Part shown: positions 51,224 to 60,902 of the stretch, piece by piece | How the letters are laid out: each line of letters begins with the position of its first letter | Position numbering within the stretch: the first letter of the stretch is position 1 | DNA from: Longimicrobiales bacterium | GTDB lineage: Bacteria > Gemmatimonadota > Gemmatimonadetes > Longimicrobiales > Gaopeijiaceae | NCBI GenBank assembly: GCA_028822645.1 | Contig: JAPKDG010000006.1 | Coordinates: forward strand, 1 to 64,000 | DNA: 64,000 bases | Direction of reading: 5' to 3' | The notes under the pieces: generated by a model | Database searches by the model: none | What the model saw: the letters and a program-made list of their open reading frames with translations, nothing else | Told to the model about the DNA's origin: nothing | Made by a program: the position numbers and the translations under genes

Positions 51224-54200
51224 ATGAACGATGGGTTAAAGAGACGTGATTTCCTTAAAGTTGTAGGGGCCAGCGGAGCCGGTGCAGGCGTGTTGGGTTG
51301 TTCCACGGAAAAGGTTGAAAAATTGATGCCTTATGTGACTCCACCCGAGGAAATCACTCCAGGGGTTGCCACTTGGTATTCTACTGTTTGTGGAGAATGT
51401 GAGGCTGGTTGTGGAATGTGGGTCCGCACTCTAGAGGGTCGGGTGGTAAAGGTAGAGGGCAACCCTAACGATCCGGTGTCCAAGGGCGCCTTGTGTTCTA
51501 AGGGTCATTCCAGCCTACAAGGTCTGTATAACCCCGATCGCTTCAAGGGGCCGATGATACGTGAGGGTGGCCAACTAAAACCGATCTCATGGGTGGAAGC
51601 TGAAGAGGTACTGGCGGGCCATCTCGAACGAGCTGACAACTATTACTTAATCACTGGCTCTACCGGCCCCAGTTTGACAGAGCTAGTCGATAGTTTTGCA
51701 GGAGACACTGGCGGGAAAATTCTAAATTATAATCCACTGGACCACGGCCCTTTACGAGAAGCCAGTAGGATCGTATTTGGACGAGATGTGGTGCCCTGGT
51801 ATGACCTAGGATCTGCGAAGTGCATTATTTCATTCGGGGCAGATTTCCTCGATGGCTGGCTTTCTCCCTTGAGAGATAGTCGCGGCTTTTCTAAGATGAG
51901 TGCTGTGGGTGAAGGTGGTTTCAAAGGCAGATTTGTATTCGCTGCTCCCAGGCTATCGTTGACGGGTCAGAATGCTGACGAGTGGTTGCCTATAGCTCCT
52001 GGAACAGAAGCTCTGGTGGCACTGGCGATGGCCAACGTAATAAGTGGTGGAACTGCAGAGGCAGGGCCTTACCAGGAAATTGTGGACGCCCACTCACCCG
52101 AGGATGTGGCGGCTAAGGCAGGTGTCTCTGCAGAAAGCATAAGACGGGCAGCTAATCACCTGGTAGAGGATGGACCCAGTCTAGTCTTAGGTCCGGGAAT
52201 TGAGGGTCAACACCGGAACAGTACGGCGGTAAATGTAGCAGTAGCTATTCTAAATTTTGTTGCTGGTAACGTCGGCAAAACTGTCGACTACTCCTCTCCT
52301 CAGTTTGGAGCTTCCTCCCGCTCATCAAGCTATGAATCGATGCAGGATGCTATAGGTGATATGCGTACAGGGGAGGTTCCCCTTGTCTTAGTTCATGCAG
52401 CAAATCCCGCATACGCTCTACCATCTACATCTGGATTCAAAGAGGCTTTCGGACAAGTGTCCTTTAAGGTCTCTTTTTCCTCAGCTATGGATGAGACTGC
52501 GGCAATGGCAGATCTTATTTTGCCTGATCGTCATTTTCTGGAATCCTGGGGTGACTCTTCATGGAGATCAGGTCGATTCAGTATACAGCAACCTGCTATG
52601 CAGCCAGTGCCTCATTTTGACTCTAAGCAAGTCGGTGATGTCTTACTGTCGGTGGCGGAAAATATGGGTGTGGGATCTGGGAACCAGTCCTTTTATGAGT
52701 GGCTCCGATTACAGTGGCAATCCAAGGCTGCCACTGAGGGCGTTTCAGATTTCGAACATTTTTGGAGGGAAGGGCTACGAACCGGAGTGATTGATACTGA
52801 ATCTGAATTTGAATCAAGTAGTAGTGAAGCTCTCCGGGAAACCGATAGGGCGCTGGTGTTTGACTCACCTGAATTTGATGGAGAAGGCGATCTCCACTTA
52901 ATGGTTTACCCTTCGGCTCGTTTTGGCGATGGATCCATGAATGCCAATCGACCCTGGCTTCAGGAACTTGCTGATCCAGTTAGCAAGATTGCCTGGCATT
53001 CATGGGTAGAGATGCATCCAGATAGGGCCGAGTCGTTGGGAGTGCAAAATGGCGATGTCTTGACCTTGAGTACTGACTATGGTGCACTCGAAGTTCCGGC
53101 TTGGATCTACCCGGGTATACGTCAAGATGTTATAGCATTGGCAATGGGTGGAGGCCACACTGAGGCTGGAAGGTTTGCAAATGGCAATGGTGTGAATCCT
53201 ATGGATTTGATCCCTGCCGAAGTGGAGGCTTTGTCTGGTGGGCTCGTACACTTCATTACCAAAGTAGCCGTCACTCCAACAGATGATCGCTATCAACTTG
53301 CGTCGATAGCGGGCTCCGACGTTCAAAGTAACCGCCCGATTACACCGGTCGTGAGTTTGGAAGAATGGACTCGGGGAACAACGGAACACTCTGACGAAGG
53401 AGGGCATGGGCCACTTAAAGAATTACAAGGTATAGGTGGCTTTGTGCCCATTGAGACGGAGGGATTGCCAGAAAATTTTCCACTTGATGGATCCAAGCAT
53501 GGGGAGTATGGAAAAGAAGACGAGCCACGATGGGCTATGGCTATTGATTTGGATAAATGTACAGGTTGTAGCGCTTGCGTCACTGCCTGCCAGTCTGAGA
53601 ACAATGTGCCTTGGGTTGGTGAAAGCCAGGTGGCGATGGGTCGAGACATGGGTTGGATCCGCATGGAGCGTTACTATGAAGCAGTCGATGCTACACAGGC
53701 GGGACCGGTGGACATTCGGTTTTTGCCAATGCTTTGTCAGCACTGCAATAACGCGCCATGTGAACCAGTATGTCCAGTTTTTGCAACGTACCATACCCCC
53801 GACGGACTAAATGCACAGATATATAACAGATGTGTTGGCACAAGATACTGTGCTAATAATTGTCCTTATAAAGTCAGGGTGTTCAACTGGTATACTTTCA
53901 CAGATGAAGAACCGGTGCGTGAAGGATTGGGCCATATCCCCGAGCCTTTGAATTGGCAGTTGAATCCAGATGTTACAGTTAGAGAAAACGGCGTCATGGA
54001 GAAATGTTCCTTCTGTGTTCATAGAATCAGGAATGCACAAAATAGAACCGCCCTGGAAGATGGTGTCCTTGCTGAAACTGACGTAGTGACCGCTTGTCAG
54101 CAGACATGTGCAGCGGAAGCTATAGTTTTTGGAAATATAAAAGATCCTAATTCGAAGATTTCTCGTATTTCCAAAGATCAGCGCTCCTATCGTGTTCTCA

Positions 54201-54280
54201 ATGAAATAACTAACACCCAACCAGCAGTTAGTTATTTGAAGAAAGTCACCTTCCACGAAGTAGTATCCGAGGGGCATTGA
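51224..54280 (+). CDS. actB: Alternative complex III subunit B, Fe-S protein
   Basis: 1018 residues from the ATG at 51224 (a start at 51215 is also possible; longer frames overlap actA). Tat signal KRRDFLKVVGASG at the N-terminus. Domain 1 resembles a molybdopterin oxidoreductase but in this complex holds no cofactor. Domain 2 (from about 760) is the Fe-S part: CTGCSACVTAC, CQHCNNAPCEPVC, CVGTRYCANNC and CSFCVHR plus CQQTC. The third set lacks one Cys (GT in place of GC), which gives the [3Fe-4S] cluster. It forms the periplasmic electron path from quinol to ActA/ActE. Confidence 0.95.
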   Translation: MNDGLKRRDFLKVVGASGAGAGVLGCSTEKVEKLMPYVTPPEEITPGVATWYSTVCGECEAGCGMWVRTLEGRVVKVEGNPNDPVSKGALCSKGHSSLQGLYNPDRFKGPMIREGGQLKPISWVEAEEVLAGHLERADNYYLITGSTGPSLTELVDSFAGDTGGKILNYNPLDHGPLREASRIVFGRDVVPWYDLGSAKCIISFGADFLDGWLSPLRDSRGFSKMSAVGEGGFKGRFVFAAPRLSLTGQNADEWLPIAPGTEALVALAMANVISGGTAEAGPYQEIVDAHSPEDVAAKAGVSAESIRRAANHLVEDGPSLVLGPGIEGQHRNSTAVNVAVAILNFVAGNVGKTVDYSSPQFGASSRSSSYESMQDAIGDMRTGEVPLVLVHAANPAYALPSTSGFKEAFGQVSFKVSFSSAMDETAAMADLILPDRHFLESWGDSSWRSGRFSIQQPAMQPVPHFDSKQVGDVLLSVAENMGVGSGNQSFYEWLRLQWQSKAATEGVSDFEHFWREGLRTGVIDTESEFESSSSEALRETDRALVFDSPEFDGEGDLHLMVYPSARFGDGSMNANRPWLQELADPVSKIAWHSWVEMHPDRAESLGVQNGDVLTLSTDYGALEVPAWIYPGIRQDVIALAMGGGHTEAGRFANGNGVNPMDLIPAEVEALSGGLVHFITKVAVTPTDDRYQLASIAGSDVQSNRPITPVVSLEEWTRGTTEHSDEGGHGPLKELQGIGGFVPIETEGLPENFPLDGSKHGEYGKEDEPRWAMAIDLDKCTGCSACVTACQSENNVPWVGESQVAMGRDMGWIRMERYYEAVDATQAGPVDIRFLPMLCQHCNNAPCEPVCPVFATYHTPDGLNAQIYNRCVGTRYCANNCPYKVRVFNWYTFTDEEPVREGLGHIPEPLNWQLNPDVTVRENGVMEKCSFCVHRIRNAQNRTALEDGVLAETDVVTACQQTCAAEAIVFGNIKDPNSKISRISKDQRSYRVLNEITNTQPAVSYLKKVTFHEVVSEGH

Positions 54281-55692
54281 TGGAGAATGACGCAGTGAAC
54301 GCCTCCCGGGGGTCTCTGGCTCATCCCGACATCAAGACTATGGCTGAGGTCAATGTCGATGTCCTGAAGCCACTCAGTAAGCCTGGAAAAGGCTGGTGGA
54401 TGTTACTGGGCCTATGCGTGTTAGGTATTGCTTTGTTGTTTTGGTCTTGGGGAATCCAGATGGTCCAAGGAATCGGGGTTACGGGTCTCACAAGTCCAGT
54501 TGGTTGGGGGGTTTATATAACCACCTTTGTTTTCTGGGTGGGCATAGCCCACTCCGGGACATTGATATCAGCTGTGTTATTCCTGTTCAGGGCTCCTTGG
54601 AGGCAATCTATATATAGAGTCGCGGAGGCGATGACGGTCTTTGCGGTAATGACCGCAGGGTTGTTCCCTTTAATCCATGTGGGTCGAGTATGGCACGCTT
54701 ATTGGTTGATTCCATACCCTAATAGCCGTTTTCTGTGGCCGAATTTTCGGTCTCCGCTCGTTTGGGATGTCTTTGCGGTTACGACCTATTTTACGGTTTC
54801 GGCTGTTTTCTTCTATCTGGGTACTATCCCTGACCTAGCAGCCGCGAGAGATGCAGCCAGGGGATTTAGGAAAAAATTTTATAGTGTCATTTGTCTAGGG
54901 TGGAGAGGTACTGATAGGGAATGGCACCACTTAAGTAAGGCGTATATCTTCCTGGCAGCTCTGGCTACTCCCTTGGTTCTGTCGGTCCACTCTGTAGTTT
55001 CATGGGACTTTGCGGTAGGTATCGTACCTGGATGGCATGCAACGATTTTTGCGCCATATTTTGTAGCTGGGGCTATTTTCTCCGGCGTCGCCATGGTTAT
55101 TACTCTTAGCGTTCTGGTTAGGAAAGCTTTCGGCTTGGAGGCTTACCTGACCATTAAGCACTACGATGCTATGGCAAAACTTTGTTTGGTAACCTCCATG
55201 ATAGTCCTGTACGCTTACCTGTCTGAATTTTTCATGGCATGGTACAGTGGAGAAGAAGTTGAAAGGGCTGCATTTTGGCAACGCCTTTTCGGAGGATACT
55301 GGTGGGCTACTTGGATCATGTTGGTATGTAACGGTTTCGTCCCTATTATGCTCTGGTTCAAGAGGGTGCGTCACTCAATCGCAGCGCTATTCACAATATC
55401 CATTTTCGTAAACATTGGTATGTGGTTTGAAAGGTACGTAATTATAGTAACTTCTCTCCATCATGAATACGAACCATTTGCATGGGGCATGTATAGGCCC
55501 TCTATGGTGGAAATGGGGATCATGGTAGGTAGTTTTGGTTGGTTTGGCTTTTGGTTTCTGCTTTTCACAAGACTTCTGCCTCCTGTAGCGATTGCGGAGC
55601 TGAAAGAAGTTCTTCCTAGGCCCATGAAACCTGTGGCCGACAGTTCTTTCGTCGGGACTGGCTCGCCGCCTGGGGGTGTGTCTAATGGATAG
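54280..55692 (+). CDS. actC: Alternative complex III subunit C, NrfD-like quinol-binding subunit
   Basis: 470 residues from the ATG at 54280, overlapping the actB stop (TGATG). About ten transmembrane helices. NrfD/PsrC-type features: WGVYITTFVFWVGIAHSGTLISAVLFLFRAPWR, VSWDFAVGIVPGWHATIFAPYFVAGAIFSG and LYAYLSEFFMAWYSGE. This is the membrane subunit thought to bind menaquinol near ActB and take part in proton translocation. Confidence 0.95.
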   Translation: MENDAVNASRGSLAHPDIKTMAEVNVDVLKPLSKPGKGWWMLLGLCVLGIALLFWSWGIQMVQGIGVTGLTSPVGWGVYITTFVFWVGIAHSGTLISAVLFLFRAPWRQSIYRVAEAMTVFAVMTAGLFPLIHVGRVWHAYWLIPYPNSRFLWPNFRSPLVWDVFAVTTYFTVSAVFFYLGTIPDLAAARDAARGFRKKFYSVICLGWRGTDREWHHLSKAYIFLAALATPLVLSVHSVVSWDFAVGIVPGWHATIFAPYFVAGAIFSGVAMVITLSVLVRKAFGLEAYLTIKHYDAMAKLCLVTSMIVLYAYLSEFFMAWYSGEEVERAAFWQRLFGGYWWATWIMLVCNGFVPIMLWFKRVRHSIAALFTISIFVNIGMWFERYVIIVTSLHHEYEPFAWGMYRPSMVEMGIMVGSFGWFGFWFLLFTRLLPPVAIAELKEVLPRPMKPVADSSFVGTGSPPGGVSNG

Positions 55693-56212
55693 CCGGTTCG
55701 CTTTTCTCGCTTCTTTTAGCTATCTGGATTCTGCTGTCAAAGCTATAGAGCGGCTAAGAAAGGAAGGGCTTAGGGAGATTACTGCTTACATGCCCTATCC
55801 GGAGCATGAGATAGAAGACGCCCTGGGTTACGGGCAAAGCCCAGTGAGGGTATGGGCATTGGTGGGAGGCTTATGCGGTGCCGCTGGAGGGCTTGCATTC
55901 ACATCTTTCACTTCGATGGACTGGCCGTTAGTGACTGGAGGAAAACCTATTCTTTCTATTCCCGCTTATATTATAATAGTCTTTGAGATGATGGTCCTGT
56001 TCGGTGCTCTTTCAACCGTCATAGGGTTTTTTATTAACAGCCGCCTGCCTCAAACTAAGCCTTTGGTTATCTATAATCCAGAATTTAGTGCCGGTAAATA
56101 TGGGGTCTATATCGAGGTTTCTGAAGCGAAAAAAGAACAGGCGAAGCAAATATTGATTGCTGAAGACCCCGACCAATTGGATGAGCATCAACTAGGGGAT
56201 GGCCATGGTTAA
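55685..56212 (+). CDS. actD: Alternative complex III subunit D (DUF3341)
   Basis: 175 residues from the ATG at 55685, which overlaps the actC stop. N-terminal cytoplasmic ferredoxin-like part (FLASFSYLDSAVKAIERLRKEGLREITAYMPYPEHEIEDALG), two transmembrane helices (GGLCGAAGGLAFTSF and IIIVFEMMVLFGALSTVIGFF) and a C-terminal domain with GVYIEVSEAKKEQAKQIL. This matches DUF3341, the ActD subunit. Confidence 0.93.
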   Translation: MDSRFAFLASFSYLDSAVKAIERLRKEGLREITAYMPYPEHEIEDALGYGQSPVRVWALVGGLCGAAGGLAFTSFTSMDWPLVTGGKPILSIPAYIIIVFEMMVLFGALSTVIGFFINSRLPQTKPLVIYNPEFSAGKYGVYIEVSEAKKEQAKQILIAEDPDQLDEHQLGDGHG

Positions 56213-56819
56213 AGTGACGAATAAATGGCTCCTGCTGCTTTCTGTAGCAACGATATCTTGTACTCCAATGGATGATGCTCTAGCAGGAATTTTCGGCAGA
56301 CATATGCGTGATTCTAGATCATTTGACCCCTACGAGAACACAATTGACCCACCTGAAAATACAGTTCCATTCGCTTCAGGAAACATGACTCCGGGAGTTG
56401 GACAATTGAACACCGGTCAGCCAGAAATGGGAATAATGGCACCGCCTTTTGGGCCGATGGACTTACCTGCAGATGGGAGTTCTCCCCTTGGTATAGTTAA
56501 TCCGGTAGCACCAGATAGTGCTTCGCTAATTCGAGGCGAAGTGATGTTTGATCGAATGTGTGCAGTGTGTCATGGGGCAGAAGGAATCGGTTCCCAGGCA
56601 AGTATAATAGAAAAATATCCGTTACTGGTCGCCTATAATCTCTCGGGTACTCGAGTCGCGGGATTCAGTGATGGTTATATCTATGGAATCTTGCGTGTCG
56701 GAAGGGGTTTGATGCCGTCTTATGGACATCAAGTCAGTCATTTTGATCGTTGGCATATTGTGAACTATATTCGTTCATTACAGCGCAAGGCTGGGAATTT
56801 TCCTGTGGAAGGGGGCTAA
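56199..56819 (+). CDS. actE: Alternative complex III subunit E, monohaem cytochrome c
   Basis: 206 residues with overlap of the actD 3' end. A signal with a possible lipobox (VATISC) at the N-terminus, then a region with MRDSRSFDPYENTIDPPENTVPF, typical of ActE, and one haem motif CAVCHG with distal Met in GRGLMPSY. An in-frame ATG at 56205 is an alternative start. It forms part of the electron exit of the complex. Confidence 0.93.
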   Translation: MAMVKVTNKWLLLLSVATISCTPMDDALAGIFGRHMRDSRSFDPYENTIDPPENTVPFASGNMTPGVGQLNTGQPEMGIMAPPFGPMDLPADGSSPLGIVNPVAPDSASLIRGEVMFDRMCAVCHGAEGIGSQASIIEKYPLLVAYNLSGTRVAGFSDGYIYGILRVGRGLMPSYGHQVSHFDRWHIVNYIRSLQRKAGNFPVEGG

Positions 56820-56823
56820 AAAT

Positions 56824-58116
56824 ATGGATCACGTGCACGTTCCCAGTGAGATTCCGGCAAAATTTTTTAGGGAATCATCGAAACATCTAAGGTTGATTGT
56901 GGCCATATTCCTAGTCGGCGTATGCGGTTCGGCGTGGAGCTTGGTCATGGATGCAGATCGTGTCCGACAGGCGTACGTGTCTAATTGGATGTTTTTTACT
57001 AACATAGCTGTGGGTGCAATCTTATTCGCTGTGGTGACTTGGATTACTAAAGCGAAATGGAATTGGTCAGTGCGGAGAGTTAGTTTGTCTTTTGTGGCTT
57101 TTTTACCTGTTTCATTCCTCCTGTTTTTACCTATGCTGACTTTTGGAGATTCGTATTTTCCATGGATCCTGGAAATGTCCCACGATCCGATTCTTCAAAA
57201 GAAAGCAGCCTATTTGAATATGCCATTCCTTGTGGCAAGGAATGTTTTGGGACTTCTGCTGCTTTTTGGATTTGCAATGAAATTCGCTTATTTGGCACTA
57301 AGGCCCGATATGGGTTTATGCGAAGATGCTATGCAGGGTGGAACAAGAAAAATGTGGAGAAGTCGACTGATAGAAGGTTGGCGGGGGCAGGATCAAGAGG
57401 AAATGGATTCCTATCAACGTATGTTGGTAGTCGGTCCTATTTTTGTGATTCTTTACTTCCTAGTGATGAGTATTCTCTCATACGATTGGGTGATGTCCCT
57501 GGAGCCTCATTGGTTCTCAACCATGATGGGCCCATGGTTCTTTATGGGTGCTTTTTGGAGTGGTATTGCAGCCACTGCTTGTGCCGTGGCTTTTCTGAAA
57601 AGACAGGAAGATTATTTTGATCAAGCGATGGGTGCCCAACAATTGCATGATATCGGCAAGCTGACGTTTGGATTTGCAGTATTCTGGGCGTACCTGGTGT
57701 TTGCCCAGTACTTGGTTATATGGTATGGGAAATTGCCATGGGAGCAGGCGTGGATCATCCATAGATCAGAAGAGCCATGGGGCAAGCTGTCAGTTGCGGT
57801 CGTGTTGATGTGTTTCGTGTTCCCGTTTGCTGGGCTGATAGGACGGAAGGCCAAAATGAAAGCTGGCTTCTTGAGTCTTGTTGCCCTTGTCGCCCTCGGC
57901 GGACTGTGGCTGGAAAAACATTTGATGGTTGCTCCATCTATTCGCGATCCTGAGACCGCAATTCTTGGCGAGACTGAATTCTTTGTGGGCTTGATGTTCC
58001 TGGGCCTGTTCCTGTTTTCACTGCGGTATTTTCTCTCAATTTTTCCGGTCATTCAATTGTGGCAGCCTCAGCCTGATCCTGAAGCAGTCGAGATGGAAAC
58101 GTTGGTTGGATCTTGA
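56824..58116 (+). CDS. actF: Alternative complex III subunit F, NrfD-like
   Basis: 430 residues with about ten transmembrane helices, paralogous to ActC. Typical features are SYDWVMSLEPHWFSTMMGPWFFMGAFWSG, HDIGKLTFGFAVFWAYLVFAQYLVIWYGKLPWE and the late LFLFSLRYFLSIFPVIQ. It starts 4 bases after actE. No ActG and no second oxidase operon follow; the cox genes are at 11.5-15 kb. Convergent with the trmJ-like gene. Confidence 0.94.
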   Translation: MDHVHVPSEIPAKFFRESSKHLRLIVAIFLVGVCGSAWSLVMDADRVRQAYVSNWMFFTNIAVGAILFAVVTWITKAKWNWSVRRVSLSFVAFLPVSFLLFLPMLTFGDSYFPWILEMSHDPILQKKAAYLNMPFLVARNVLGLLLLFGFAMKFAYLALRPDMGLCEDAMQGGTRKMWRSRLIEGWRGQDQEEMDSYQRMLVVGPIFVILYFLVMSILSYDWVMSLEPHWFSTMMGPWFFMGAFWSGIAATACAVAFLKRQEDYFDQAMGAQQLHDIGKLTFGFAVFWAYLVFAQYLVIWYGKLPWEQAWIIHRSEEPWGKLSVAVVLMCFVFPFAGLIGRKAKMKAGFLSLVALVALGGLWLEKHLMVAPSIRDPETAILGETEFFVGLMFLGLFLFSLRYFLSIFPVIQLWQPQPDPEAVEMETLVGS

Positions 58117-58185
58117 GAGAGCGGACGAGTGGATCAATTAGGAATCCTCTTCTTTTAGCGACGGCCTTTTGATCTGGAGTGTCGA

Positions 58186-58932
58186 TTAATCGTTCGATCT
58201 CTTGAAGTACTTAGACATTTCAAATCCTATGGCTCTCATTAGCCGTGCTTCTCTGAGATCAGGCTCTGCTCTCGACAACAATGTTCGTAGCATTCGTAAG
58301 ACACTTTCAGGGTGTCGATCTCCCTTGAAGAACCCGATTTGATGCAGACCCTGTTTTAGGGCAAAATGCATTTCTTCTATATCTTCGTGTTTGGCAGGTC
58401 CTGCATTTCTTTTTCCGGTGGGGTGTGGGGCGGCTTCTTTAAATGCAAGCTGAATTTCATAGCAAAGGATCAGGCAGGCTTGAGCTAAATTGAGACTGGG
58501 GTGTTGAGTGGTCGTGGGGATGATAGCCAGTTGATGACATAGATCTAGGCCGTCATTTGTGAGGCCTCTGTCTTCTTTGCCAAAGACTAAAGCGACTGAC
58601 CCTTTGGTCGCTTTTTCAATAATTATTGGAGCAATATCCCTGGGTTTTGTGTAGTTGCGTTGTGCGGTTCGTGGACGGGCCGTGGTCCCGACTACAAAAG
58701 TGGTATCAGCCAAGGCTTCGGCCAGGGTCGAGTAGATTTGCGCAGTTTCGGCGAGCTGCTTGCTTCTGTGAGCTATTCCATCGATCCGGTGGACGTCATA
58801 GTTTGCTGGATTTACTAGGCGAAGCTGAGATATGCCCATATTCATCATTACACGAACTACACCAGCTACGTTGACTATGTGTTTGGGGTTATCTAATACG
58901 ACAATGATGTTGTTGAGTGGAGAATGTTCCAT
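58186..58932 (-). CDS. trmJ: SpoU-family RNA methyltransferase (TrmJ-like)
   Basis: 248 residues from the ATG at 58932, 16 bases after the tatA stop; a longer frame would run into tatA. SPOUT knot motifs are visible: NIIVVLDNPKHIVNVAGVVRVMMNMGI, VALVFGKEDRGLTNDGLDLC and IPTTTQHPSLNLAQACLILCYEIQLAF. This matches TrmJ (2'-O-methylation of position 32 of tRNA), though a TrmH-type rRNA or tRNA role cannot be excluded. The C-terminal ~60 residues are a helical extension of the TrmJ type (MHFALKQGLHQIGFF). Confidence 0.85.
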   Translation of the reverse strand: MEHSPLNNIIVVLDNPKHIVNVAGVVRVMMNMGISQLRLVNPANYDVHRIDGIAHRSKQLAETAQIYSTLAEALADTTFVVGTTARPRTAQRNYTKPRDIAPIIIEKATKGSVALVFGKEDRGLTNDGLDLCHQLAIIPTTTQHPSLNLAQACLILCYEIQLAFKEAAPHPTGKRNAGPAKHEDIEEMHFALKQGLHQIGFFKGDRHPESVLRMLRTLLSRAEPDLREARLMRAIGFEMSKYFKRSND

Positions 58933-58948
58933 TTTGTTGTAATTATAC

Positions 58949-59146
58949 TCAATAAGACTCTTCGGTCTCGATAGAATCTTCCGTAGTCTCGTCATCATTT
59001 GTACTTTCGGGTTTCTTTAATTCCCCTTTGAAATTTCGGATACCTGTTCCCAGACCTTTGGCCATTATTGGAATCTTTTTTGCTCCAAAGAAGAAAAGCA
59101 GAATCAGTAGAATCAGTAGAACTTCTCCAAATCCTAAACCCATCAT
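58949..59146 (-). CDS. tatA: Twin-arginine translocase subunit TatA/E
   Basis: 65 residues: short N-terminus, one hydrophobic helix (GEVLLILLILLFFFGAKKIP), the FGxxKIP hinge, amphipathic helix (MAKGLGTGIRNFKGELKK) and acidic tail (ESTNDDETTEDSIETEE). It builds the Tat pore, consistent with a Tat signal on ActB. Overlaps the acyl-CoA dehydrogenase stop (ATGA). Confidence 0.94.
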   Translation of the reverse strand: MMGLGFGEVLLILLILLFFFGAKKIPIMAKGLGTGIRNFKGELKKPESTNDDETTEDSIETEESY

Positions 59147-60312
59147 TTCAGTAACCCCTTTGCTATAGTTTGTAGTTGCATATTCGTAGTTCCCTCATAG
59201 ATAGTTCCAATCTTTGAATCTCTATAAAACTTTTCAACCGGATACTCACTTGTAAATCCGTACCCTCCGTGAAGATCTACACAAAGAGAGGTTACACTCT
59301 GTGCCATCTTTGATGAATGTAACTTGGCCATAGCTGCTGGCACCAGGAAGTCTTTGCCCTCGTCTTTGAGTCTGGCAGCGTTGTATACCAGAAGACGAGA
59401 AGCTTCTAGGTTGGTTGCAGCTTCAGCGATTTGAAACTGTACGCCCTGAAAATCAGATATTGGTTGTCCGAATTGCTCTCGCTCTTTAATGTAGTTTTTG
59501 GTGTGGTCTAGTGCTCCTTGGGCCAATCCGATCATTTGAGCTCCAATGCCAATACGTCCCTCATTTAAAGTTTCTATGGCTACTTTATATCCTTCTCCGA
59601 TGGACCCGAGGATCCTTTCCGAAGGGATTTTTACGTTTTCCAGTATCAATTCGCTTGTAGAAGAGGCTCGTATTCCGAGCTTGTCCTCCTTTTTCCCCAC
59701 CGATAAACCTTGTGCATCTCTCTCCACAAGAAATGCCGTGATTCCTTTGTAGCCAATTATGGGATTGACGTTAGCGAAAACTATGTACATAGAAGCTTCT
59801 GCTGCATTGGTGACCCAAAGTTTGCGGCCATTTATAACCCAATCGTTTCCACTTTGGTTGGCTTGACACTTGAGGCCAAAGGCATCCGATCCACTTACAC
59901 TTTCGGATAGCGCATAGGCTCCGATCCACTCAGATGCGAGTTTAGGTAAGTACCGACTGCGCACTTCCTTTGATCCCCATCTGTATACAGCATTATTTAC
60001 TAGGGTATTCTGGACATCGACGAGGATAGCCACAGAAGGGTCTACTCGAGAGATTTCTTCTATAAGTATGATCGAGTTAAAGAAACTAGATTGTGATCCG
60101 CCGTATTCTTCCGGGATTTCAATGCTCATTAGTCCCATGTCAAAAATCATTTTTATCAATTCAGGGGCTATTTCCTGATTTGAATCCATCTCTGACACCA
60201 AGGGGGCTATTTCTGCCAGCGCGAAGGCCCGGATTGCTTCCTTGAACATTGTTTCGTCGCTGGAAAATGATGTTAATGCTGACCGACTTTTCCAGGTTTT
60301 ATCATCATTCAT
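59143..60312 (-). CDS. Acyl-CoA dehydrogenase
   Basis: 389 residues of the flavoprotein ACAD family. Features: EISRVDPSVAILVDVQNTLV, ALSESVSGSDAFGL (FAD-binding), WVTNAAEASMYIVFANV, EREQFGQPISDFQGVQFQIAE, DLHGGYGFTSEYPVEKFYRDSKIGTIYEGTTNMQ, with the catalytic Glu in the IYEGT segment. Short/branched-chain ACAD type. It oxidises acyl-CoA to enoyl-CoA and passes electrons to ETF, then to the ETF-QO at 36-37.7 kb. First of the acd-tatA-trmJ group. Confidence 0.94.
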   Translation of the reverse strand: MNDDKTWKSRSALTSFSSDETMFKEAIRAFALAEIAPLVSEMDSNQEIAPELIKMIFDMGLMSIEIPEEYGGSQSSFFNSIILIEEISRVDPSVAILVDVQNTLVNNAVYRWGSKEVRSRYLPKLASEWIGAYALSESVSGSDAFGLKCQANQSGNDWVINGRKLWVTNAAEASMYIVFANVNPIIGYKGITAFLVERDAQGLSVGKKEDKLGIRASSTSELILENVKIPSERILGSIGEGYKVAIETLNEGRIGIGAQMIGLAQGALDHTKNYIKEREQFGQPISDFQGVQFQIAEAATNLEASRLLVYNAARLKDEGKDFLVPAAMAKLHSSKMAQSVTSLCVDLHGGYGFTSEYPVEKFYRDSKIGTIYEGTTNMQLQTIAKGLLK

Positions 60313-60509
60313 AATAGCTAATGGCCTTGGAGTGTAGGGATGTTTTTAATGATTTCCAGCAATGACAATTCTAATTGAATTTACTTATGGTACTTCTTTA
60401 TGAAAAGGTTTATTTTGGGCGGTCTGGAAAAGACTTTGTTTAGGTTGGTTTTTGCTTAAATTTAAATAGGTCTGCTATGGGTTGGCCTTAAACACTCGAC
60501 CTTGGAGGA

Positions 60510-60902
60510 ATGATGTCCGAGTATCCGGAGGGTTTGCGCTATACGGAAGAGCATGAGTATCTCCAACCTACCGAGGAAGATGGTGTCTATCGGGTTGGTA
60601 TTACTGATTATGCGCAGGCTGAATTAGGAGATGTTGTTTATGTGGAACTCCCAGAAAAAGGGAGCCATTTTGATGGTATGGGAGTCTTTGGGACCATCGA
60701 GGCAGTTAAGGCGGTCAGTGATCTCTATTGTCCACTGTCTGGGAAGGTGGTTGAAGTAAATGACAAATTGGACCAAGAGCCAGCGCTTATAAATACAGAT
60801 CCCTATGGAGATGGATGGATGGTTTGTTTGCGGCTTGATGAAGGAGAAGTAGTGGACTCCATGATGGATGCCACTGCATACCAGGTTTTCATTGGAGACT
60901 AG
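60510..60902 (+). CDS. gcvH: Glycine cleavage system H protein
   Basis: 130-residue lipoyl carrier. The lipoylated lysine is Lys67 in GTIEAVKAVSD; the frame TEEHEYLQ, VGITDYAQAELGDVVYVELPEKG and AYQVFIGD completes the GcvH fold. It shuttles the aminomethyl group from GcvP. TTGGAGGA precedes the ATG; the adjacent gcvP GTG starts one base after the gcvH stop. The 197-base upstream gap holds no glycine riboswitch that I can recognise. Confidence 0.97.
   Translation: MMSEYPEGLRYTEEHEYLQPTEEDGVYRVGITDYAQAELGDVVYVELPEKGSHFDGMGVFGTIEAVKAVSDLYCPLSGKVVEVNDKLDQEPALINTDPYGDGWMVCLRLDEGEVVDSMMDATAYQVFIGD

Noticed and set aside
60313-60509. Glycine riboswitch upstream of gcvHP
   Set aside because: The conserved glycine aptamer segments are not visible in this 197-base gap.
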